Assembly (NCBI GenBank): GCA_003650625.1
Contig: QMQW01000026.1
Coordinates: 1 to 5,792 of the forward strand
Length of the DNA: 5,792 bases
Source: Thermoproteota archaeon
GTDB lineage: Archaea > Thermoproteota > Methanomethylicia > Culexarchaeales > Culexmicrobiaceae
Reading direction: 5' to 3'
Positions 1 to 4,980 of the stretch are shown here, in pieces. The position numbers and the translations under genes are program-made. The notes beneath the pieces were generated by a model. The model saw only the letters and a list, made by a program, of their open reading frames with translations. It was not told where the DNA came from and did not search any database. The number at the start of each line of letters is the position of its first letter. Position 1 is the stretch's first letter.

Positions 1-857
1 AGGGATGGGCCGCCGAAGTTCATTGGATTGCCGAGAGGCTGCCCCTCGCCCACAACTATGTCGGCGCCATAATCTCCAGGAGCCTTTAAAACTCCAAGTG
101 AAATCGGATCCACTCCAACGATGTAGAGTGCTCCAGCCCTATGAGCTATGGAGGCTACCTCCTCAACATTCACCTCAATCAAGCCAAAGTATGAGGGGTT
201 CTCCACATAAACAGCAGCAACTTCGCTTGAAGCGGCATCCTCCAGCGAATTCAAGTCCAATAAGCCAGTCTCCCTATCATACTCCACCTCAACAACCTCT
301 ATGCCGTGAGGGCTAGTGTAAGTTTTAAGTACGAACTTCCGATCAGGGTGAATAGCCCTCGGAACAACTATCTTCCTCCTCCTCGTCACCCTAACAGCCA
401 TGAGGGCGGCTTCAGCCAACGCTGAAGCCCAATCATACATTGAAGCGTTAGCCACATCCATTCCAGTGAGCTCGCAAATCAAACTCTGATACTCAAAAAG
501 CGCTTGAAGCATTCCCTGCGACACTTCAGGCTGATATGGAGTGTAGGAAGTTAAGAACTCCGACCTCCTAACAATCTCCTTAACAAGCGAAGGCACGTAG
601 TGAGGCCAGCAGCCTGCTCCCAAGAATATCGGCATCTCCAATGCATTCACGTTCTTCGACAGAACTCTGCGAATAAACCTGTAAACCTCCCACTCAGACA
701 TTGGGCCCGGAACCTTTAGGTCGCGGTTCAACCTAATGCTCTCGGGAACATCAGCGTAGAGCCCATCAACATCGCTAACCCCAATTTCCCTCAACATCTC
801 CTCCTTAACCTTAGGAGCAGAGTTCGGCAAATATGGGTGAGTGAACCCCCTGCTCAA
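1..857 (-). CDS. gcvPA: Glycine dehydrogenase (decarboxylating) subunit 1, 3'-truncated by the window edge
   Basis: Subunit 1 of the two-part P-protein of the glycine cleavage system. P-protein decarboxylates glycine and passes the aminomethyl group to the lipoyl H-protein in the cytoplasm. The frame is open for 285 codons to the left edge; the family is usually about 440-450 residues, so roughly the last third is missing. Conserved blocks, in order: HPYLPNS (7-13), FLGAGCWPHYVP (78-89), SYTPYQPEVSQG (104-115), ELTGMDVANASMYD (129-142), VDPISLG (249-255), VVGEGQPLGNPMNFGG (268-283). In known two-subunit enzymes the PLP lysine is in subunit 2, expected just off the left edge. The start is taken as TTG at 857-855: an in-frame TGA lies two codons upstream, GGTGA (868-864) sits 7 nt before it, and the first ATG (codon 21) would remove the conserved HPYLPNS. 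Identification is very secure; the exact start is less so. Confidence 0.96.
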   Translation of the reverse strand, partial: MSRGFTHPYLPNSAPKVKEEMLREIGVSDVDGLYADVPESIRLNRDLKVPGPMSEWEVYRFIRRVLSKNVNALEMPIFLGAGCWPHYVPSLVKEIVRRSEFLTSYTPYQPEVSQGMLQALFEYQSLICELTGMDVANASMYDWASALAEAALMAVRVTRRRKIVVPRAIHPDRKFVLKTYTSPHGIEVVEVEYDRETGLLDLNSLEDAASSEVAAVYVENPSYFGLIEVNVEEVASIAHRAGALYIVGVDPISLGVLKAPGDYGADIVVGEGQPLGNPMNFGGPS

Positions 858-906
858 CCCTCAGTCACCGAGAAAACTATTGCGCAAATAGCTTAAAACC
901 TATTCA
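858..906 (-). promoter_or_regulatory. Putative gcvPA promoter and ribosome binding site
   Basis: Read on the minus strand, TTTTAAGC (898-891) resembles an archaeal TATA box and lies about 37 nt before the TTG start. A start of transcription about 25 nt downstream would leave a leader of about 12 nt holding the GGTGA Shine-Dalgarno site (868-864). The box overlaps the left end of the plus-strand pseudogene. The call rests on sequence resemblance and spacing only. Confidence 0.5.
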
Positions 907-1365
907 TTCCGGAGAAGCGAAACAGCTAATTAAAAGCCTCAAGCTGAGAAGAATATACTTCAGCAGCTTCACGCCGATGCTCGGCACGCCCCTCGAAAAT
1001 TGGAGGAGATGCCCGAAAAGCAGGGAGCACAGCCTATACCAAGCTTCATTCCCAATGAGAAACTACGGATTCACCCTCGAAGACCTAAAACCATACTAAA
1101 TGAAAGCGAAACGCTGCCAAAAGGAAACTCAAAGCTAGCATACGCAAAGGCAAATCCCAACTAGTGTCCAGTCAACCCGGCAAGCGCAAAGCTAAAGGAA
1201 TTACTGAAAGTACCTGGAATGGGACCAAAGTCAGCCGGGAAAATCCTAAAGCTCAGAAAGGAAGGGAAGGAGGCCTGGACGTTCAAGGACGTAGCCGACA
1301 TAGTTGGAGTGGGGAGGGCAAAGCTGGCAGCCCCACACCTGCATTTGAAGGGAAGGCGATGCTAA
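902..1365 (+). pseudogene. Remnant of a radical SAM / helix-hairpin-helix putative DNA repair protein
   Basis: Decayed C-terminal part of the radical SAM family described as putative DNA modification/repair proteins (TIGR03916-like), which end in a helix-hairpin-helix region. From 902 the frame encodes RRIYFSSFTPMLGTPLE and SREHSLYQASFPMRNYGF, which match the region of the family usually reading REHRLYQADWLLRFYGF. That frame stops at 1097-1099. A second frame, shifted by one base, takes over at about 1081-1090 (TILNESETLPKGNSKLAYA), meets a TAG at 1162-1164, then continues through LLKVPGMGPKSAGKIL, a clear helix-hairpin-helix, to TAA at 1363-1365. The N-terminal half, with the CxxxCxxC cluster motif, is absent: upstream DNA is gcvPA on the other strand. 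Truncation plus a frameshift plus a stop argue for a pseudogene and not one sequencing error. The family assignment is from memory of its conserved motifs; the left boundary is approximate. Confidence 0.75.
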
Positions 1366-1398
1366 GCAAATACGCTTTTATTATCCTATACTGAAGAG

Positions 1399-1437
1399 GA
1401 TATATTGCTAAAGATAAGTTGAGAGTATGGTGATTCC
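1399..1437 (+). promoter_or_regulatory. Putative promoter and ribosome binding site of the 554-aa membrane protein gene
   Basis: GATATATTG (1399-1407) is a TATA-like box centred about 35 nt before the ATG, and GGTGA (1429-1433) is a Shine-Dalgarno site 4 nt before the ATG at 1438. An alternative TATA-like stretch, CTTTTATTAT, lies at 1375-1384 and would give a leader of about 30 nt. Between the pseudogene stop (1365) and this gene nothing else is seen. Confidence 0.45.
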
Positions 1438-3102
1438 ATGAAAAACTCAAAAATAGCAATCGCAGCAATAATAGCCATAGCACTCCTAATGCAAACCTGC
1501 ATTCCAACCGAATCCCAAAGCCCAGCCAAGCTGACGATCACAAGATTAATAGACGTCCAGCAAAGCTACACCCTCATAATAGATGAGGTAACCGTAGCCC
1601 AAGGCAGCCTAAGCAACCTAACCATATACCTGCCAATACAGTATGAAAACAACACCTACGCCATAAGAGCAGTGGATTGGGAAGGCGAAGAGCTGGAAGT
1701 CAAAGTTCAAAGCACAGCAAACTACATGCAACTCAACGTTGAACTACCTCAAAAGCCAGCTCCCCTCAAGCTTAAAATCGAAATCTACATGATCAACCTA
1801 CTCGCCCAAGCCGAGCATGATCTCGTCAAGCTAACCATCCCCCTCTACCCAACCCTACCCATAGAAGTGGAGTCCTGCTACGTAGAGGTCCTCCTACCCC
1901 AATGGACGAAAAGGGTTGAATCAGTCAATCCAAGTGCAAACGCCACCCTACTGAATGGAAGGTACTCGGTGAACTATACTAAAGCGCCGCTCCCAGCAAT
2001 GATGGAGGAGCAACTTGAAGTAACATTCTCAGCAACCCTACATCAAGTTCGGTGCTTGAGCTTGACGAGGGAAGTTAAGGTAAATGGAGAGCTCGACATC
2101 CTAGACGCAATCAAATTCAAGAACGCAGGGTTCACCTCCATACCAAAAGCATATGGAGTCAACTTCACCCTACCCAAGGATGCAACCATAATTTCTGTAA
2201 AAGACGACTTCGGCGACCTCAAATTCAAAGTCCATGAAGCTGGAGATGAAAAAATCGTTAACGTCAAGCTAAGGATAAATCTGGAAAGCGGGTGGAAGTA
2301 CGAAGTCTACATCCACTACAAGCTGCCAAGCTCAGGCTGGATTAAGGAGGAGGCGAACAAGGAGCTTTTAGTCCCCATGGACCCATTCTACAAGTTCCCA
2401 GTGGATCAACTCAAGGTAATAATTGACCTTCCTCCAGGCTCGGAGCTAAAGGCAACCCATGGAATGGAGCCAGCATCAGCCAATGGCAAAGTCATTTACG
2501 TAGCGCGCAAAGTAATAGGCGGCAGCTACCCACACAACGTGAAAGTGGAGTACACACCGCCGCCACTCAGAATTGAAATACCAACAAGCGTGCTAGCCGG
2601 AACTTTGATTGGAGCACTAATTGGAGCAGCAGTATACTTCAAGCGCTACGTGTTCAAAAAGCCCAAACCCCCAGTCGAAGCAGCCCCCACCTACCTTGAG
2701 GACCTCTACGGAGCATACATGGATAAACTCGAAATTCTAATCGACATGAAAAACCTCGAAGAAGCCTACAGAGCAAAAAGAATAGTGAAAAGAGCCTATA
2801 GAGCGAGAATGAGGGAGCTTAGAGAAGAGCTAAAGCAAGTCGACAGCAAGATAAGTCAACTCAAAGCCAAGGCACTGGCTGAAAACGCAAAGCTGCAAAG
2901 CATAATCAAGGAGCTCGAAGAAGCAGAAGCCGAGTACTCAGCAGCAATGATGAAATTGAGGGAGCTTGAAAGAAATTATGCTTCAAAGAAGATAACAAGA
3001 AGAGAATACGAAGAAGCAAGGAGAACTCTAGAGAAAGACGCAAGAAAAGCCAGAATGAAACTCGAAAGAAAGCTCGCAGACCTCCTAGAATTAGCCTCCT
3101 AA
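1438..3102 (+). CDS. Membrane protein with signal peptide, large outer domain, one membrane helix and cytoplasmic coiled coil
   Basis: I do not recognise a named family. The 554-aa product has a signal peptide (about 1-28: basic MKNSK then a hydrophobic run), a beta-rich outer region (about 29-380), one membrane helix (about 382-401, AGTLIGALIGAAVYF), a basic stop-transfer segment (FKRYVFKKPK) and a charged helical tail (about 420-552), very rich in Glu, Lys, Arg and Leu, that should form a coiled coil inside the cell. The outer region seems to hold two similar halves, the second from about 208 (LTREVKVNGELDI). All five N-glycosylation sequons (N60, N71, N168, N179, N242) lie before the membrane helix, which fits this topology. 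Cys147 and Cys206 could pair outside the cell. The ATG follows GGTGA at 4 nt spacing. The outer fold faintly recalls ribophorin-like archaeal surface proteins, but this is a guess. A surface or secretion-linked scaffold joining outer and inner sides is plausible. Confidence 0.85.
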   Translation: MKNSKIAIAAIIAIALLMQTCIPTESQSPAKLTITRLIDVQQSYTLIIDEVTVAQGSLSNLTIYLPIQYENNTYAIRAVDWEGEELEVKVQSTANYMQLNVELPQKPAPLKLKIEIYMINLLAQAEHDLVKLTIPLYPTLPIEVESCYVEVLLPQWTKRVESVNPSANATLLNGRYSVNYTKAPLPAMMEEQLEVTFSATLHQVRCLSLTREVKVNGELDILDAIKFKNAGFTSIPKAYGVNFTLPKDATIISVKDDFGDLKFKVHEAGDEKIVNVKLRINLESGWKYEVYIHYKLPSSGWIKEEANKELLVPMDPFYKFPVDQLKVIIDLPPGSELKATHGMEPASANGKVIYVARKVIGGSYPHNVKVEYTPPPLRIEIPTSVLAGTLIGALIGAAVYFKRYVFKKPKPPVEAAPTYLEDLYGAYMDKLEILIDMKNLEEAYRAKRIVKRAYRARMRELREELKQVDSKISQLKAKALAENAKLQSIIKELEEAEAEYSAAMMKLRELERNYASKKITRREYEEARRTLEKDARKARMKLERKLADLLELAS

Positions 3103-3122
3103 CCGCTACTCTAAGCTAAAAA

Positions 3123-3165
3123 AGCTTAAAAACTAACTTAAAGCTAGAAGCATAAGGTGAAACTT
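3123..3165 (+). promoter_or_regulatory. Putative ferredoxin promoter and ribosome binding site
   Basis: CTTAAAAA (3125-3132) is a TATA-like box centred about 37 nt before the ATG at 3166, the same spacing as proposed for gcvPA. GGTGA (3156-3160) lies 5 nt before that ATG. The gap after the preceding gene also holds a small AAGCT/AGCTT inverted repeat (3113-3117 and 3123-3127) around an A-run, which overlaps the box; its role is unknown. Confidence 0.5.
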
Positions 3166-3348
3166 ATGCCAAAAGTTGTGGTAGACGAGGAAAAGTGCAT
3201 CGGCTGCGGAACATGCGTTCAAGTATGCCCAATGGGAGTCTACGAACTAGTTGACGAGAAAGCCAAGCCAGTAAATGAAGATCAGTGCGTAGCCTGCAGA
3301 GCATGCGAAGCCCAGTGCCCAGTCCAAGCAATCACCATTGAGGAGTAA
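3166..3348 (+). CDS. 2[4Fe-4S] ferredoxin, 60 aa
   Basis: A small cytoplasmic electron carrier of the bacterial/clostridial-type ferredoxin family. Both cluster motifs are complete: CIGCGTCVQVCP (Cys11, 14, 17, 21) and CVACRACEAQCP (Cys41, 44, 47, 51), each CxxCxxCxxxCP, so two [4Fe-4S] clusters are expected. The length of 60 residues is typical for the minimal form, with no zinc-binding extension or extra domain. An in-frame GTG lies at 3157-3159, but the ATG at 3166 is preferred because GGTGA (3156-3160) is then well placed 5 nt upstream. The gene is 63 nt after the membrane protein gene and seems to have its own promoter, so it may be a single-gene unit. The redox partner cannot be read from the neighbours. 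Confidence 0.95.
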   Translation: MPKVVVDEEKCIGCGTCVQVCPMGVYELVDEKAKPVNEDQCVACRACEAQCPVQAITIEE

Positions 3349-3360
3349 AATAAATCCACC

Positions 3361-3382
3361 CTTTTACCTCAACATTTTTATT
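3361..3382 (+). terminator. Possible T-rich terminator after ferredoxin
   Basis: Two T-runs, TTTT (3362-3365) and TTTTT (3375-3379), follow the ferredoxin stop by 13-30 nt. Archaeal transcription often ends at such U-rich stretches without a hairpin. No other T-run of this kind follows the genes in this window. Confidence 0.4.
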
Positions 3383-3404
3383 CAATTTCAAATTCACAAA
3401 CGCA

Positions 3405-3464
3405 GTCAGCTGACATCAGGCTCACGCTAAACGTATATTGCCCCTCGACGCAAAGTAGATTGAA
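3405..3464 (+). promoter_or_regulatory. Putative promoter of the YkgJ/zinc-ribbon pair, with an upstream palindrome
   Basis: TATATT (3434-3439) is a TATA-like box centred about 28 nt before the ATG at 3465, which would put the transcript start only a few bases before the ATG. No Shine-Dalgarno site is visible there, which fits near-leaderless translation. A perfect 10-bp palindrome, GTCAGCTGAC (3405-3414), lies 19 bp upstream of the box and could be an operator. This is inference from sequence alone. Confidence 0.4.
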
Positions 3465-3830
3465 ATGCCATTCAAATGCATGAAATGCGGAAAATGCTGT
3501 AGAGAAACCGAAATGCCCCTAACGATGAGCGACATCAAGCGAATAACGTCGCTCGGATATAAGGTCAGCGAATTCGCCACATTCAACGGGGCGGCCTGGC
3601 GATTAAAGAACGTTGATGGACACTGCTTCTTCCTAAATCCAGAAACCAACGAATGCAAAATATACCCCCACAGGCCAGAAGGATGCAGAATATACCCTAT
3701 AATATACATAGAAGGAGTTGGAGTTTCAGTCGACCCAGAATGCCCAGCAGCCCACACAGTAACTCCAGAGGAAATTGAAAAGGCAGCTCCAAAACTAATG
3801 AAACTAATTAGGGAGATAGAAGAGCCATGA
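3465..3830 (+). CDS. YkgJ-family cysteine-cluster protein
   Basis: A 121-aa cytoplasmic protein with the cysteine pattern of the YkgJ (UPF0153) family, thought to bind zinc or iron; the biochemical role of the family is not established. The N-terminus has CMKCGKCC (Cys5, 8, 11, 12), followed by Cys54 (GHCFFL), Cys64 with CKIYPHRPEGC to Cys74, and a final PECP (Cys93). The spacing CxIYxxRPxxCRxYP is the family hallmark, so the domain is complete. A short Glu/Lys-rich helix closes the protein. The ATG is the first start after an in-frame TAG at 3456-3458, and no ribosome binding site precedes it. The stop overlaps the next start as ATGA, so the two are surely co-transcribed and probably translationally coupled. 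The family can mark proteins tied to metal handling or assembly of metalloenzymes, but nothing here names a target. Confidence 0.9.
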   Translation: MPFKCMKCGKCCRETEMPLTMSDIKRITSLGYKVSEFATFNGAAWRLKNVDGHCFFLNPETNECKIYPHRPEGCRIYPIIYIEGVGVSVDPECPAAHTVTPEEIEKAAPKLMKLIREIEEP

Positions 3831-4006
3831 AGAAAATCATTAAAGCATTAAAGAACCTCCTGCTCGAGCAAGCCTACTGCCCCCACTGCAAAGATTACGT
3901 AAGAGTAAAAGTCGAAACGCGCAGAAAAGGAAGAAAGATCGTCGAAATAAGATCCTGCACCCAATGCGGAAGAATAATTGAGGAAATTGTGAAAAATAAA
4001 GTTTAA
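3827..4006 (+). CDS. Small zinc-ribbon protein, 59 aa
   Basis: A short basic protein with two knuckles, CPHC (Cys18, Cys21) and CTQC (Cys44, Cys47), separated by 22 residues rich in Lys, Arg and Val (DYVRVKVETRRKGRK). This is the layout of a zinc ribbon binding one zinc ion. The N-terminal 17 residues form a basic, leucine-rich helix (KALKNLLLEQA). The start ATG overlaps the TGA of the YkgJ gene by ATGA, and GGGAGAT (3811-3817) lies about 9 nt upstream as a ribosome binding site. The codon use matches its neighbours and the stop is TAA. The fold suggests nucleic-acid or protein binding, but no specific function can be assigned. Coupling to a YkgJ protein suggests a shared metal-related role, which is inference. 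Confidence 0.85.
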   Translation: MKKIIKALKNLLLEQAYCPHCKDYVRVKVETRRKGRKIVEIRSCTQCGRIIEEIVKNKV

Positions 4007-4047
4007 AATGCCCTCACAAATTCCAAGTGCAGAAAGGAATAATTCAA

Positions 4048-4110
4048 TGCAAAAATTAATTGGAGCCGCCCCCAAATAAAACTACGACAGGGTGATGCGA
4101 GAGTAGAGCC
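4048..4110 (+). promoter_or_regulatory. Putative upstream region of the membrane regulator gene
   Basis: Two TATA-like stretches are seen, CAAAAATTAATT (4050-4061) and AAATAAAAC (4074-4082). The clear Shine-Dalgarno-like AGGGTGATG (4089-4097) lies 15 nt before the TTG start, which is too far for normal use, and contains an ATG that opens only a three-codon frame (4095-4106, ending TAG). Which box and which site are used cannot be decided from sequence. Confidence 0.3.
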
Positions 4111-4899
4111 TTGAGCGGAAAAGCGAGCAAAAAGAACAAGAAGGACGAGTACTGGCTGATAGGAAATCCGCTTAGGCGAAGGATACTTGAAATCATAGCT
4201 GAAAGAGGGACAATAACCCCCTCAGAGCTGAGAAGAGAGCTGAACATAAGCTTTGGGACGCTCTACTACCACCTAAACTTGATGAAAAACTACTTAGAGC
4301 GCAACTCCAACAAGGAGCTGAAGCTCAGCCCAGAAGGGTGGCGAGCACTATCATACGTCAGCGAGCTGGAAGTACTGAGAAAATTCAAGCTCACAAGCCT
4401 AGTAACAATATTCGAAACTGGAAAGCGAACGACCCTCAGAGCAGCACTAGCAACCCTAACCATCGCCAGCTACATCGCAGCAGACCACCTGTACGGGCTG
4501 AAGACGAGCCTCATGATATCATTCTTCGAAAGCAGGCAAAGTCCAATACACCTATCCGCCCTCCACGTCCTAGGAAACTGGCTCACATTAACCTTAATAA
4601 TGCTAGTACTAACCATCATACTCACAAGGAGAAAGCTAAGCCTAGCCGAAATTACAAACACGCTAATAGGCGTTGCTGCCTCCACATCCCCATGCCTACT
4701 ATACCTTTGGTCAGCAATACTGGACAGCAGCTTCAGCCAATACGTGTTCGTAGCCTCCCAAGCATTAACCTGCATGATGATAATATCAATGCTCATAGGC
4801 ACGCTTAAAATTGGAAGCGAAAAGGCAGCAATAATAACCCTCCTAACCATGTACAGCGCCCTCCTAGCCCTAGAAGCAGTAGCCACGTTCTTAATTTAG
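4111..4899 (+). CDS. Membrane-anchored winged-helix transcriptional regulator
   Basis: A 262-aa one-component regulator: an N-terminal DNA-binding domain fused to a membrane domain. Residues 12-82 look like an ArsR/MarR-type winged helix, as in many archaeal regulators: LIGNPLRRRILEIIAERG leads in, TPSELRRELN is the first helix of the turn, and SFGTLYYHLNLMKNYLER (47-64) is the recognition helix, followed by a short wing. Residues 108-262 hold about five hydrophobic segments: 108-128 (weaker), 152-172, 181-203, 209-233 and 238-261. The last four recall Yip1-type membrane domains, a tentative match. The DNA-binding domain should face the cytoplasm. The start is TTG at 4111, because TGA at 4093-4095 closes the frame upstream and no ATG gives a full domain. 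The stop is TAG, whose G is the first base of a perfect inverted repeat. The input signal is unknown; a membrane-borne or envelope cue is plausible. Its likely target is the downstream secreted-protein gene. Confidence 0.85.
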   Translation: MSGKASKKNKKDEYWLIGNPLRRRILEIIAERGTITPSELRRELNISFGTLYYHLNLMKNYLERNSNKELKLSPEGWRALSYVSELEVLRKFKLTSLVTIFETGKRTTLRAALATLTIASYIAADHLYGLKTSLMISFFESRQSPIHLSALHVLGNWLTLTLIMLVLTIILTRRKLSLAEITNTLIGVAASTSPCLLYLWSAILDSSFSQYVFVASQALTCMMIISMLIGTLKIGSEKAAIITLLTMYSALLALEAVATFLI

Positions 4900-4919
4900 C
4901 TCTCGAATTATTCGAGAGC
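4899..4919. repeat. Perfect 9-bp inverted repeat with 3-nt loop
   Basis: GCTCTCGAA, loop TTA, TTCGAGAGC. It begins at the last base of the regulator's TAG stop. As RNA it could fold to a stable hairpin and help end the upstream transcript, but no T-run follows. As DNA it is a near-palindrome typical of a dimeric regulator site and lies 20 bp before the TATA-like box of the next gene. It shares its TCGA core with the neighbouring repeat. Confidence 0.8.
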
Positions 4920-4922
4920 CAC

Positions 4923-4938
4923 CTCGACTCAACTCGAG
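4923..4938. repeat. Second, smaller inverted repeat abutting a TATA-like box
   Basis: CTCGA (4923-4927) and TCGAG (4934-4938) pair around a 6-nt loop; the right arm lies within the palindrome CTCGAG (4933-4938). Together with the previous repeat there are four TCGA cores, starting at 4903, 4912, 4924 and 4934, about 10 bp apart on average. The repeat ends where the A-rich box of the next gene begins. The pattern fits an operator array; a role in the RNA is also possible. Confidence 0.55.
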
Positions 4939-4980
4939 AAAATAAAGCTTTTCTCCATGAACTCCAAGGGTAGAGCGGCG
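4939..4980 (+). promoter_or_regulatory. Putative promoter of the secreted coiled-coil protein gene
   Basis: AAAATAAAG (4939-4947) is a TATA-like box centred about 38 nt before the ATG at 4981, in line with the spacing at gcvPA and ferredoxin. A weak Shine-Dalgarno-like GGGT (4968-4971) lies 9 nt upstream of that ATG. The box is directly preceded by the two inverted repeats. Confidence 0.45.

Noticed and set aside
5..316. 103-codon plus-strand frame
   Set aside because: It is antisense to gcvPA, whose conserved motifs are on the minus strand.
1164..1394. 76-codon plus-strand frame
   Set aside because: It overlaps the helix-hairpin-helix coding stretch in another frame; the overlapped frame carries the recognisable motif, this one has low-complexity Lys/Gly/Ser composition.
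1283..1507. 74-codon minus-strand frame
   Set aside because: It lies across the pseudogene end, the promoter and the signal peptide of the 554-aa protein; no family feature, no ribosome binding site.
3157..3165. GTG start adding three residues to ferredoxin
   Set aside because: The GTG overlaps the GGTGA ribosome binding site that best serves the ATG at 3166.
3422..3757. 111-codon minus-strand frame
   Set aside because: It is antisense to the YkgJ gene, whose eight conserved cysteines fix the coding strand.
4338..4808. 156-codon plus-strand frame
   Set aside because: It lies inside the regulator gene in another frame; rich in His, Asn, Arg, Pro and Thr, as expected for an out-of-frame reading of membrane helices.
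4470..4886. 138-codon minus-strand frame
   Set aside because: It is antisense to the membrane domain of the regulator; its apparent hydrophobicity mirrors the real helices.
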